A program made the position numbers and the translations under genes. Shown piece after piece: positions 45,777-54,368 of a stretch of DNA of 64,000 bases. Source of the stretch: Hyalangium gracile (lineage in GTDB: Bacteria > Myxococcota > Myxococcia > Myxococcales > Myxococcaceae); the NCBI RefSeq assembly GCF_020103725.1, contig NZ_JAHXBG010000001.1, forward strand, positions 558,001-622,000, read 5' to 3'. Every line of letters starts with the position of its first letter. The first letter of the stretch is position 1. The notes under the pieces are model-generated. The model had not been told where the DNA came from and did no database searches. It saw nothing but the letters and a program-made list of their open reading frames with translations.

Positions 45777-45867
45777 GTGTGTGTCGCCCCTCGTGGAAAC
45801 GGAGGCGGGGAATTAACGCGCTCAGGGGTGGGCCGCAGCATTCCCAGGTCTCGGATAGTCTCGAAGT

Positions 45868-46569
45868 GTGAGTTTCGTGGGGTGGGACCTGAGCGATCCG
45901 TTCTCCCGGCGTCCACGCCCGGTGGACGTGGCGGTGGTGGATGCCCACGGCCGGGTGCGCTTCGACGAGCGGCGCTGGCCGCAGGTGGAGCGCGGTGGAG
46001 TGCTCGATGCGCAGGCGCTGGCCGCCGCGTTTCCAGTGGGCCCGGAAGATGTGGTGGTGGTGGATGGGCCTCAGGGGCTCGCGCGGCCGGGCGCCTCGGT
46101 GCGTGAGGCCGAGCGGGTGCTGAGGGCTCCCGGGCGGACACCGGACGTGCTGCCCGAGCCGGGACGGCCTTTCTGCGGCTTCGTTCGGGGCAGCGTGCTG
46201 CTCTTCGCGGCGCTGCGGAGGTTCGAGGCGCTGGAGCTGCTGGACGTGGACACGCCGCACGTGGGCGAAGCTCGGCTGTTCGAGGCGTTTCCCGGGGCCA
46301 CCTGGCGCCGGCTGGCCGTGGAGAAGCTGGCGAAGAAGGACTCCCCCGCGGGACGGGCTCGGCGACGGGAGGTGCTCCAGGCGGCGGGGCTGCGCTTCCC
46401 GGTCGGCGAGCTGCCCACGCATGACCAGCTCGATGCGGCGCTGTGCGCGTGGCTCGGGTGGCTCACCCGCCACGAGACCGGGCGCGTGCATGCGGTGGGT
46501 GCGCCGCTGTGGGTGGACTCCGAAGGCTGGCTCCGGGAGGGGCGCATCCTGGATGCACGGCCTGCCTGA
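45868..46569 (+). CDS. DUF429-family protein
   Basis: 233 residues from a GTG at 45868. The N-terminal VGWDLSDPFSRRPRPVDVAVVD and VVVDGPQGLARPG have the RNase-H-like pattern of DUF429. Later HDQLDAALCAWLGWL with a following Glu/Trp-rich region is typical of the family C-terminus. DUF429 proteins are predicted nuclease-like; no activity is assigned. Convergent with the serine protease gene; a palindromic repeat lies between them. Confidence 0.8.
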   Translation: MSFVGWDLSDPFSRRPRPVDVAVVDAHGRVRFDERRWPQVERGGVLDAQALAAAFPVGPEDVVVVDGPQGLARPGASVREAERVLRAPGRTPDVLPEPGRPFCGFVRGSVLLFAALRRFEALELLDVDTPHVGEARLFEAFPGATWRRLAVEKLAKKDSPAGRARRREVLQAAGLRFPVGELPTHDQLDAALCAWLGWLTRHETGRVHAVGAPLWVDSEGWLREGRILDARPA

Positions 46570-46612
46570 ACCGACGGCTCTCCAGGGAGCCACCCCGGGT
46601 CCGGTTTCTGGC

Positions 46613-46637
46613 AACTGGTCTGCTTGTCATACCAGTT
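46613..46637. repeat. dispersed palindromic repeat, copy 3
   Basis: Exact copy of the 25-bp core seen at 3923 and 35457, preceded by GGC and followed by CGGCCGAAACTTCCGCC. It lies between the convergent 3' ends of the DUF429 gene (46569) and the serine protease gene (46678). Confidence 0.85.
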
Positions 46638-46677
46638 CGGCCGAAACTTCCGCCGGACGGGGGCTCTTGCGGCGGGG

Positions 46678-47742
46678 TCAGTCGGTGCGCTCGGGCAGGG
46701 GCAGGGCCGCGACGCGCTGGAGCTCGGCGCGCAGCCAGTCCCGGTAGGGGAAGATGCTCGTCATGGCCTCCCCCTGGCCCAGGTTGCGTGCGGAGATGCC
46801 CACGAGCGTGGTGCCCTCGAGGTTCTCTCGCAGGCACGGCCCTCCGCTGTCGCCGCGGTAGTGGTGGCCTCCGGGCTGCTCGATGCGGAGCCTCCCGCCT
46901 TCGGGGTCCGGTACCTCGGCGCTCTTGTTCCTGCTGGCGTGCCGCTCTCCGTCGTAGGCCCGAGCCAGCTCGTCATAGCCGGAGCCCACGAGGATGATGG
47001 TCTCGTGGAGCTGAACCTCCCGCTCCGTCAGGGGCAGGGGCCGGAACTTCTCGCCGAGGGGCTCGTCCAGGACGATGAGCGCCAGGTCCGCCGTGCTGGA
47101 CACCACCTCTTCCTGGGCATCCAGGAGGACTCGGAGCTCCGGGTGGGGACGCACCGTGCCGGTGTGGGAGTTCCTGAATGAGGACAGATCGTTGCCCAGC
47201 GCCGAGCGCGGCTCGTAGACGGAGGTCGTGGCCCGGGCCGTCTTCGCGCAGCCGGAGCCATCGATGATGAACTGGACGCCGCCCGCCTCGGCCGGCACTC
47301 GCCGCTCCGGGCAGACGCAGTGGCCGGCGGTCAGCACGAGCCGGGGGCCGATGACGGCTCCACTGCACACGCCTGCCTGTTCCTCGCCCAGCTCCACGGT
47401 GACGAGGACGGAGGACAGGTAGCGGTTGGTCACGTCCACCTTGCCCGCCAGTGCGGTGAGGCGCGTGCCGTCGGGCATGTCCTGCAGGGTTCCCTCGGTG
47501 ACGAGCCGCTCCCGTCGCTCTGGCTGCCGAGGCTTCACGGCCGCGGCCGGCGCGGGCCTCCTGGCCGGCGCGCGCTGCTGGCCCGAGTCACCGCTCAGGG
47601 TCAACGCGAGGACCAGCGAGGCCCGGACGAACTGGACGAACAGTGAGTCGGACTGCCCCGGCCGCCGCCACGAGGTCCGACCGTGGACAGCCCTCGCGCG
47701 TGGCTTCACGGAGGGGCGGGCTTGCCATGGAACACGGGACAT
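46678..47742 (-). CDS. trypsin-like serine protease (S1)
   Basis: 354 residues. Catalytic His141 in LVLTAGHC, Asp in STADLALIVLD, and Ser299 in YRGDSGGPC are all present. Four or more Cys could form disulfides. The N-terminus has a basic stretch and a hydrophobic segment (VQFVRASLVLALTLSG) at about 35-52 that probably serves as signal or anchor. This is later than usual, and the annotated ATG has only a weak ribosome site, so the true start is uncertain. The region between it and the protease domain is Pro/Arg-rich and may be a propeptide. Likely secreted, with digestive or processing function. Confidence 0.85.
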   Translation of the reverse strand: MSRVPWQARPSVKPRARAVHGRTSWRRPGQSDSLFVQFVRASLVLALTLSGDSGQQRAPARRPAPAAAVKPRQPERRERLVTEGTLQDMPDGTRLTALAGKVDVTNRYLSSVLVTVELGEEQAGVCSGAVIGPRLVLTAGHCVCPERRVPAEAGGVQFIIDGSGCAKTARATTSVYEPRSALGNDLSSFRNSHTGTVRPHPELRVLLDAQEEVVSSTADLALIVLDEPLGEKFRPLPLTEREVQLHETIILVGSGYDELARAYDGERHASRNKSAEVPDPEGGRLRIEQPGGHHYRGDSGGPCLRENLEGTTLVGISARNLGQGEAMTSIFPYRDWLRAELQRVAALPLPERTD

Positions 47743-47912
47743 GACCTGCAGAGTAGGGCAGGATGGATGTATCCCGCAACGTTGTCCCGAGGGGTGCCTG
47801 CTCGCATGCCCGGAGAAGCAGGAGCACCTTCCCCTGGAGGGAGCCGGTCAGGCATGAGGCATGCTCGGGATGGGGCGGAGGACCGAAGTCGGGTTCCGCA
47901 GAGAGGTGACCG

Positions 47913-48337
47913 ATGGCGACATCCCTCGCGGCGAGTCCGGCCGCGCTGCCACCTGGAACCCAGGTGGGCCCCTGGCGGGTGGTGGCCTGGCGCGGTCATG
48001 GCAGGCACGGCGCCCTCTACCGCGCCGAGCATGCCGGGGGCGCTGCGTGGGCGCTGCAGCGGTCCCCGTCCTCGCGTCAGAGTGGCACTTCCGGCGCCAG
48101 ACCACGGCCCGGTATGAGGCCCGTCCGGCCGACGACGTGTACGCGCTGGGAATCACGGCCTACCGGCTCGTGACGGGCAGATATCCGCCCGACACGAGGG
48201 AGCCGAAGGAGACGGTGGGGGCGGATGACACGCTCCAGCTGCCGGCGCTGGTGCTGCCCGAGGAGCTGGTGCACCTGAGCCCGGAGCTGGCCTCCTCCTT
48301 TGAACCACCGCGCCCGCCTGCCGCCGACCTGCCGTAG
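47913..48337 (+). pseudogene. decayed Ser/Thr kinase remnant
   Basis: The first part, frame from ATG 47913, reads [20 protein letters not shown] then [20 protein letters not shown], which is the N-terminal glycine-loop region of a myxobacterial kinase. It becomes meaningless by about residue 50. A different frame from about 48112 to 48337 reads [26 protein letters not shown], which matches kinase subdomain IX-like sequence. The central catalytic portion (Lys, HRD and DFG) is missing. So this is a kinase with an internal deletion of about 250 codons plus a frameshift. Confidence 0.65.
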
Positions 48338-48346
48338 GGGCTGAAG

Positions 48347-49345
48347 TCAGCGCTTGGAGCGAGTCTTGGGCGCCTTGGTGCTCCGGACGCGCTTGACGGC
48401 CTTGCGGACCGTGGACTCGTTCTCGAAGAGCTCCTGCACGGACTCCGCCGTCGCCGCCTTGCGCAGCCAGACCTTGAGCTGTGCGAGATCCTTGCAGGCC
48501 AGGATCCGCTCGCGGGCGGCGGCATCCACCTCGAGACCCCGGGCGTCGAGCACCTCGAACAAGGCTGCCCGCTCACCTTCGTGGATACCTTCCTGACGCC
48601 CTTCCTGACGCCCTTCCTGACGCCCTTCCTCGCGCCCCTTCAGGAGTCCCTCCTGGAGGCCCTGGGCCACATACTTGCGCGCGAACTCGCTCTGGTACTG
48701 GTAGGTGCCACTTCCCATCAGCGCCTCCAAGGCTCTTCGGGCCGCCTCGCCCAGCGAGGACATAGCCAGGTCAACGTAAAGGCGGACCCGCTCGGCTTCA
48801 AGCCCCGCCACCGCCGCCATCACTGTTCTGGCGATGCTCGTTCCTACTTCTTCGCGGCCATGAGCCATGGCGGACAACACCGCCAGTTCCGGATCTTCGC
48901 GAGCCTCCTCTTCGTCCACGAGCACGGGGATGGCGTCCGGCCCGGCCACCAGCGGCTGGAGCACGAAGCCCGGATGCCCCAACTCGATGGGCTGGGCGCA
49001 CCAACGGGCCATCGCCGCGTTCGGTGCCACCACCAGCAATGCCGTGGGACAGCCCACCCGCGACCGCAAGCTGGTCAGATACAGCGGCCACGTCTTGCGC
49101 TTGTCCTCGTCCCGCGACAGCTGCACCTCCACCACGATGGCGAAGACCGGCTTGCCGTCCAACAGCAGCACCACGAGGTCCGCCCGATACTGGGTGGGCA
49201 CCACCTCGGTCAGCTCGGCGGACTCCACCCGCGCCTCGGAATAGGCAGGCAGCGGCAGTCCGAGCGCGTCACTCAGCAGCTCGGCCGCCAGCGTGGGGCG
49301 ATTTCGGAAGAGGAGCAGCAGCCCCTCGTGCAGCATCGAAGTCAT
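48347..49345 (-). CDS. Rpn/PD-(D/E)XK nuclease-like protein with GRQE repeats
   Basis: 332 residues. The N-terminal 130 residues resemble the PD-(D/E)XK nuclease core of Rpn/YhgA-type proteins: RADLVVLLLDGKPVFAIVVEVQLSRDED supplies the Asp and the E-x-Q motif. Then a helical region with ALEALMGSGTYQYQSEFARKYVAQGLQEG, followed by tandem GR(E/Q)EG units, then an alpha-helical Lys/Arg-rich tail. The repeat is encoded by four 12-bp units at 48590-48637. Such proteins are usually near mobile elements and are thought to nick DNA. None is visible here. Confidence 0.7.
   Translation of the reverse strand: MTSMLHEGLLLLFRNRPTLAAELLSDALGLPLPAYSEARVESAELTEVVPTQYRADLVVLLLDGKPVFAIVVEVQLSRDEDKRKTWPLYLTSLRSRVGCPTALLVVAPNAAMARWCAQPIELGHPGFVLQPLVAGPDAIPVLVDEEEAREDPELAVLSAMAHGREEVGTSIARTVMAAVAGLEAERVRLYVDLAMSSLGEAARRALEALMGSGTYQYQSEFARKYVAQGLQEGLLKGREEGRQEGRQEGRQEGIHEGERAALFEVLDARGLEVDAAARERILACKDLAQLKVWLRKAATAESVQELFENESTVRKAVKRVRSTKAPKTRSKR
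48590..48637 (-). repeat. four 12-bp tandem repeats in the Rpn-like gene
   Basis: The + strand reads TTCCTGACGCCC three times (48590-48625), then TTCCTCGCGCCC (48626-48637). On the coding strand these encode the GR(Q/E)E unit. Change in copy number would keep the frame because each unit is 12 bp, so the length of the linker could vary between strains. Confidence 0.85.
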
Positions 49346-49405
49346 GACGCAGCACCCTACAGGGGGCGTCTGACCTGACAGGTCTCATGGCTTCCGCGCT
49401 ACCGT

Positions 49406-51595
49406 TCAGGGTGAGGCGCGCACCGGGAGCTCGTGGTGTCCGTGGCCCGGGCCTCCGAACGTGCCAGGCCATGGCGCCTCCGCGGACCGCAACCCCGGAA
49501 GCGGGTAGCGCTGGAAGCGCGGGCGGCTGTAGGCGAACGGCGGATCGCACTCGCCGCACGTGCTCGCCCCGTCCATCATCACCAGGCTCTCTGGACCCAG
49601 CTCGAAGAGCTGCGGCAGCGAGCGCGGTGTGTAGGACAGCGCGCAGCGGAACGCCTCCGAACCATCCTTCGCTCGCACTCCCAGCAGCGTCGGCGTCGCT
49701 CCGTCCGCCACGAAGCCCAGCACCAGCGTCTCCACGCCCTCCGGCTTTCCCGGCAGCGTCTCCGCCAGCCGCAGTTCCTTCGACGCGAAGCTCTGCCCCT
49801 CTTCCAGGCGATAGGTCCACGCCGGCCTCAGCTCCGGCACCGAGAACCCGCTCAGCTCCGAGGAGACGAGAACGCCCCCACCCGGGTTCACCGTGGTGCC
49901 CTCGGGGCTCGGCACCAGCACCTCGCGCGTGGCCACCGCACGCCCCAGCTCCGGCAGCGCTCCCACCTCCATGCCGTCCTGCGCTCGCAGCGCCGCGTTG
50001 GAGCGCTCGGGCAGCAGCAGCCCGCGCACCATGCCCAGCTCTCCGCCACCGATGGGCAGTGTCCGCCGCCACCGCTCCACGCCATCCGACGAGTACGCCA
50101 GCACCAGCGTCGGCGCGCCCGGCTGCAGCGGCGCCCCCGTGTTCACCGTGGGCGAGAACGTCACGTAGAGATCCCCCGTCACATCCGACACCAGGCCGAA
50201 CGGGTGAGGGTGGTTGCACTGCTCCAGCAGCGGATCCGTCAGGTGCGTGGCCGACACCAGCCCGCCCTTCGCGTCCAGCACCACCAGGAAGTAGATGCGG
50301 CACAGCGTGTTGCCTTCCTGGGCCACCGGGTACGCCTCGAAGAGCGCCGCCAGCCGGTCCGGCGCCATCACCGCCAGCCGCGCCATGAAGATGGTGTTGT
50401 TCGTCTGCTGAGCCAGGTCCGGCCGAGCCGTCGCCAGCGTGAAGCTCCACCGCGTCTGCCCCGTCGCCCGCTCCAGCAGCGACACCTGCCCCTGCTGCGG
50501 GTAGTCCATGCACAAAAGGCGCGCGTTCCACAGCATGCAGCGTCGAGCCGTGTCCCGAGCCACCAGCGGCGTGGAGCTCGTCGCGTCCAGCACGGGCCTC
50601 GCGAAGAAGCCCGTCAGCGTCACGTTCCCATCCGGCCAGATCATCATGTCGTGGAGATCCAGCGCCTGCTCCTGCGCGTCCATGCTCCAGTCGGGCCGCA
50701 GCACCGTGGGCGGCGGGCGCGCGCACACCGCGCCTGCGCACCGGCCCTCGCCCTGGCACGGCGTGGACGGCGCGCACACGAAGCCATCCGGCAAGTCCCT
50801 CACCACGCACGCCCCGTCCACGCACACGTCCGCCACGTCGCACCCCCGCTTCGCTCCGCAGAAGGTGCCGTCCTTCGCCTTCGCCAGCCCGCAGCCCGTC
50901 GCCGGATCGCACACGCCCACCTGGCACACGCCGTCTCCCGGGCACGGCGGCGCCGGCACCGTCTGACACCCGTCCAGCGGATTGCACACGTCCGTCGTGC
51001 AGGCATTGCCGTCGTTGCACACCCGCTCGCGGCCCTTGCACCGGCCCTCCTGGCAGGTGGCCTCCATCAGGCACGCGTTGCCCGGATCGCATGTCGTCCC
51101 ATCCGGCAGCCGCGTCTCCACGCACTTCTCCGTCGCCACATCGAAGGTGTAGCCGTGGCACGCCAGCGGCGTGGGGCAGGTGGGGATGGCCAGGCCCTCG
51201 CCCGTCAGCGTCAGCGTCACCGTGCCGCCTCCCGCGGCCGTGCCCGTCAGCGTGGCCGAGTACGGGCCCGGCGCCGTGGGAGCGAACCGCACCCGCACCT
51301 CCGCCTCGGCCGCGCCTACCTCATCCGGCAGCCCCTCCAACGTGAAGGGCGCCTCCACCTGCGTCCAGCTCACCGTCAGCCGCGAGCGCCCCGCGTTGAT
51401 CACCCGCACCGTCTGCTCGCGCGTCACACCCACGTAGGTTCCGGGGAACGTCACCTGCTGGGCCGACAACCGCAGCCGCCCCTGCGCTCCCACCAGCGGC
51501 GGATCATCATGGCAGCCCGCGCCGAGCACCACCGCCGCCAGCCCCACCAGCAGTGGAACCCACACCGTCCCAGTCGCTGTTTTCGAGCATCCCAT
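49406..51595 (-). CDS. lipoprotein: Ig-like domain, Cys-rich repeats and beta-propeller-like region
   Basis: 729 residues from the ATG at 51595. Lipobox VVLGAGC. An ASH/Ig-like domain (about 30-135, FPGTYVGVTREQTVRVINAG) precedes a Cys-rich stretch at about 140-300. That stretch has repeats such as CNDGNACTTDVCNPLDGC and CQVGVCDPATGCG, as in many myxobacterial surface proteins. The C-terminal half (about 305-729) has repeated VLxxSSxG, WRRTLP and VLVxS strands resembling a PQQ-like propeller. Probably exposed at the outer membrane. Divergent from the tail-fibre-like gene at 51711. Confidence 0.8.
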   Translation of the reverse strand: MGCSKTATGTVWVPLLVGLAAVVLGAGCHDDPPLVGAQGRLRLSAQQVTFPGTYVGVTREQTVRVINAGRSRLTVSWTQVEAPFTLEGLPDEVGAAEAEVRVRFAPTAPGPYSATLTGTAAGGGTVTLTLTGEGLAIPTCPTPLACHGYTFDVATEKCVETRLPDGTTCDPGNACLMEATCQEGRCKGRERVCNDGNACTTDVCNPLDGCQTVPAPPCPGDGVCQVGVCDPATGCGLAKAKDGTFCGAKRGCDVADVCVDGACVVRDLPDGFVCAPSTPCQGEGRCAGAVCARPPPTVLRPDWSMDAQEQALDLHDMMIWPDGNVTLTGFFARPVLDATSSTPLVARDTARRCMLWNARLLCMDYPQQGQVSLLERATGQTRWSFTLATARPDLAQQTNNTIFMARLAVMAPDRLAALFEAYPVAQEGNTLCRIYFLVVLDAKGGLVSATHLTDPLLEQCNHPHPFGLVSDVTGDLYVTFSPTVNTGAPLQPGAPTLVLAYSSDGVERWRRTLPIGGGELGMVRGLLLPERSNAALRAQDGMEVGALPELGRAVATREVLVPSPEGTTVNPGGGVLVSSELSGFSVPELRPAWTYRLEEGQSFASKELRLAETLPGKPEGVETLVLGFVADGATPTLLGVRAKDGSEAFRCALSYTPRSLPQLFELGPESLVMMDGASTCGECDPPFAYSRPRFQRYPLPGLRSAEAPWPGTFGGPGHGHHELPVRASP

Positions 51596-51710
51596 CCGTG
51601 AACCTCGTGTGCAGGCGTATAGTCCCCGGAGCCGCCGCGCGCGAGGGGCAGGCGCACTTCTCCCTCGCACGCCTGTCGGCCAGCCACTCCTCGTCCCCCG
51701 AGGACTCGAC

Positions 51711-52640
51711 ATGGATCACGCTCTCTCCCCTGGACTCACCCTGTCCCTGCCCCGCTGGCTCCTCGCGCTCGCCATGGCCGGGCTCGTCCTGCTGCCGCCC
51801 TCCGCCCGCGCCGTGGACGCTCCCCGGCAGATGACCTTCCAGGGACGCCTGCTGCGCGCGGACAACTCGCCTGAGACGACGCCCCAGGATCTCCGCTTCG
51901 CCCTCTACGCCACGCCCACCGGCGGCTCACCCCTCTGGGAGGAGACCTTCCCCGCGACCGCCGTCACCAACGGGTACTACTCGGTGGTGCTCGGCACCTC
52001 GACCCCCCTGCCTGCGTCCGTCTTCAACGGCCAGGCGCTCTACCTGGGCGTGTCCGTCCTCGGCCAGTCCGAGCTCACCCCCCGCCTGGCCGTCGTCTCC
52101 ACGCCCTATGCCCTGCTGGCCAACGACAGCAACCGCCTCGAGGGCCGCAACGCCGCCTCCTTCGCCGACTCCAACCACCCACACAACAACGCCACCACCA
52201 CCACCAGCGGCTTCATGTCCTCCGCCGACAAGTCGAAGCTGAACGGCCTGCCCTCCACCATCGGCGCGGGGCTCAACAACACCAGCGGCACCCTCACCGT
52301 GGCCTTCGGCTCCAGCGGCACCGCCAACGCCGCCGCGCGCTCCGACCACACCCACCCCGCCCCCACCCTGGGGTGCATCCACCGGATGGCCAAGGGCAAC
52401 ATCGATACGAACAAGAACTCCACAGCCTGGTGTGCCACCAATGAGATTCTCACCGGCGGGGGTTGCTCGGATCTGAACGGCGCCACCATCGGCGCGGGCA
52501 TCACCTTCGGCCCCACCGGCGTCACGTTCGTGGACGGCAGCACCCCCACCGGCGGCCAGGGCTACACCTGCCGCCTGCCCAACCCTCCCACCAACGCCTC
52601 CATCCCCACCGCCTACGCCATCTGCTGCCGTCTTCAGTGA
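51711..52640 (+). CDS. secreted protein with phage-tail-fibre-like repeat
   Basis: 309 residues from the ATG at 51711 (GAGG upstream). Signal peptide at about 1-34 (LLALAMAGLVLLPPSARA). The segment TTTTSGFMSSADKSKLNGLP near residues 160-185 matches the GFMSxADKxKLxG motif of phage tail fibres. An Ala/Ser/Gly-rich region ending RSDHTH also resembles tail-fibre sequence. The C-terminal 80 residues have six Cys (CIHRM, WCATNEIL, GGGCSDL, YTCRLP, ICC), suggesting a disulfide-bonded binding domain. Probably a surface adhesin. No other phage genes are nearby. Confidence 0.75.
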   Translation: MDHALSPGLTLSLPRWLLALAMAGLVLLPPSARAVDAPRQMTFQGRLLRADNSPETTPQDLRFALYATPTGGSPLWEETFPATAVTNGYYSVVLGTSTPLPASVFNGQALYLGVSVLGQSELTPRLAVVSTPYALLANDSNRLEGRNAASFADSNHPHNNATTTTSGFMSSADKSKLNGLPSTIGAGLNNTSGTLTVAFGSSGTANAAARSDHTHPAPTLGCIHRMAKGNIDTNKNSTAWCATNEILTGGGCSDLNGATIGAGITFGPTGVTFVDGSTPTGGQGYTCRLPNPPTNASIPTAYAICCRLQ

Positions 52641-52760
52641 TCTGCCCTGCAGGGCGAGCCCGCGGGCTGTCGTTTCTTCAGCCTCCATCCGCATGGCCGC
52701 CGCCAAGCGCTCGCAATCACTAGGCCCTCACCGGGTACGCTTCTGGCATCGCCGCGGCGC

Positions 52761-53057
52761 ATGGATCACGTCAACGCCACGGATTTCGCGGAAGTCGCCC
52801 CGAGGCCCCGAGCCTTCACCGTGCTCATCCCTCGGGCCCTGCAGCCCACCGTGAACTCTCTACCCACGGAGGTCCGCCAGCAGGTGCTGGCCGAGCTGTT
52901 CCGCGTGGCAGCGCTGACCACGCAGGAGCGCGCCGGGAACACGCACGGCTACACCTACGCCCTGCGCATGGAAGTGGCGGGCTGCGCCGTGAGTGTGGAG
53001 ATGGATGATCCGCGCTCCCGGCTGATGCTCACGGGTCTGGTCTGGAAGCGACACTGA
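52761..53057 (+). CDS. small hypothetical protein, RelE-like pattern
   Basis: 98 residues. The order of predicted elements (helix VNSLPTEVRQQVLAELFRVA, then strands YALRMEVAGCAVSVEMD and RLMLTGLVWKR) recalls the RelE/ParE toxin fold. No catalytic residues can be confirmed and no antitoxin-like DNA-binding gene is adjacent. The next gene starts 36 bp after its stop and encodes a helical protein, so the two may form an operon. Confidence 0.45.
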   Translation: MDHVNATDFAEVAPRPRAFTVLIPRALQPTVNSLPTEVRQQVLAELFRVAALTTQERAGNTHGYTYALRMEVAGCAVSVEMDDPRSRLMLTGLVWKRH

Positions 53058-53092
53058 GTGGAGTGCGCCCTGGAGGCATTGGGATCCCTCTC

Positions 53093-53386
53093 ATGCATCG
53101 CACCGCGGGTTACAGCGAGTCCTGGCAGCTCACACGCCTCATCGAGCAGCTCCGTGAGCGGCTCGGTGCCGAGACCGCGGTGAACGTGCTCCCAGGCCAC
53201 CAGCTGGAGGAGGTCCTCTCGCGGCTCGTGGTGCGCAACCAGCGGCTGCGCGTGCTGCAGCGGCTGACGCGCACCGGCGGCACCAACGAGCACATCGAGG
53301 CCATGCGCAACGCCCTCGAGCAGCTCGATGCCCAGCTGCTCCAGGAGCTGCCGGAGCTGCTGGAGCGCCTGAGCGCCCGGCACTGA
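53093..53386 (+). CDS. small helical protein
   Basis: 97 residues from the ATG at 53093. Almost entirely alpha-helical and Leu/Arg/Glu-rich (LTRLIEQLRERLGAETAVNVL, VLQRLTRTGGTN, LEQLDAQLLQELPELLERL). It lies 36 bp downstream of the RelE-like gene on the same strand. A GTG at 53063 is an alternative start without a good ribosome site. No family recognised. Convergent with the lipoprotein gene; the repeat copy lies between. Confidence 0.5.
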   Translation: MHRTAGYSESWQLTRLIEQLRERLGAETAVNVLPGHQLEEVLSRLVVRNQRLRVLQRLTRTGGTNEHIEAMRNALEQLDAQLLQELPELLERLSARH

Positions 53387-53411
53387 GGCCCGGCCCGCCG
53401 GACTTGTCGCG

Positions 53412-53436
53412 AACTGGTATGACAAGCATACCAGTG
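53412..53436. repeat. dispersed palindromic repeat, copy 4 (inverted)
   Basis: Reverse orientation relative to copies 1-3 and with a perfect 9-bp stem: ACTGGTATG and CATACCAGT around ACAAG. The upstream bases GACTTGTCGCG match the reverse complement of the flank of copy 2. It lies between the convergent 3' ends of the helical-protein gene (53386) and the lipoprotein gene (53484). Confidence 0.85.
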
Positions 53437-53483
53437 GGTGGTGCTCTGGCCCGACACGGGCCCCTCCACGGCAGGCGGTGGCT

Positions 53484-54368
53484 TCAGAACGCGCCGGGCT
53501 GGAGCTTGTGCGTGGGGCCCTGGGGCATCGCTCCGCCCACGCCTCCACCGATGCTGCCCGGCCCCTTGTTGCCGAGCGTTCCCGCGGATGGTGACAGCCC
53601 CTGCGTCTCACCTCGCAGCGGCCCCTCGCAGCGGCCCGCCCGGCAGCCCTCGAGCCCCTGGCACGGCTTGCCAGCACCGCACTCCTGCTGCACGCACGCC
53701 CCCTCCCGGCACACCTGGCCGGAGGGACATGACGTCACCGCCGAGCACGGATCCGTGGGCGCCAGGCACGTGCCGAAGCGACAGAGCTCGCCCGAGACGC
53801 AGTCCGCGTCCGCCGAGCACGGCAGCGCCAGGCACGCTCCCTCCCGGCACACCTGCTGCGCCGGGCAGCGCACCGCCGCGCAGCCCGAGGTGGGAATGCA
53901 GCGCCCCTCCGGGCCACAGCCCTCCCCCCGGTCGCAGTCATAGTCACCGGTGCACGACACGCTCCGGCACGCTCCGTCCGCGCGGCACACCGTGCCCTGG
54001 GAGCAGCGCACTCCGACACAGGTGTCGAAGACACAGGCGGAGTCCGCGCAGCGCTCCGTCGGGTAGCACGTCGTCGAGTCCTGCGTGCAGGCCACCCGCG
54101 CGCACGTTCCTCCGCGGCAGCGCTGGCCGTCCGGGCAGGTGACACCCAGGCAGGACACCTCCACGCAGGACTCGCGCTCGCAGACCTGGCCCGGGCCGCA
54201 GGCCGTGCCTCGACAGGTGGTGGCCAGGCACCGACCCTCCACGCATGTCTGCGAGGCGGGGCACACCACGCCCGCGCACAGGTCCGGTGGCACCAGCGGC
54301 TCCGTTTTCTCGCACGCCGCCAGCGCGAGCAGCGCCAGCAGGCCCAGGACTTTACGGGTGAGGCTCAC
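53484..54368 (-). CDS. Cys-rich lipoprotein
   Basis: 294 residues from a GTG at 54368. Lipobox LALAAC. The mature protein is a chain of short EGF-like/CxxC units (CxxGVVCPASQTCVEGRC, CRGTACGPGQVC, CTGDYDCDRGEGC...), more than 30 Cys in about 200 residues, and ends in a Gly/Pro-rich tail. The start overlaps the stop of the upstream TPR-protein gene by 4 bp (GTGA), so they are co-translated. Function unknown; probably a surface lipoprotein. Confidence 0.8.
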   Translation of the reverse strand: MSLTRKVLGLLALLALAACEKTEPLVPPDLCAGVVCPASQTCVEGRCLATTCRGTACGPGQVCERESCVEVSCLGVTCPDGQRCRGGTCARVACTQDSTTCYPTERCADSACVFDTCVGVRCSQGTVCRADGACRSVSCTGDYDCDRGEGCGPEGRCIPTSGCAAVRCPAQQVCREGACLALPCSADADCVSGELCRFGTCLAPTDPCSAVTSCPSGQVCREGACVQQECGAGKPCQGLEGCRAGRCEGPLRGETQGLSPSAGTLGNKGPGSIGGGVGGAMPQGPTHKLQPGAF

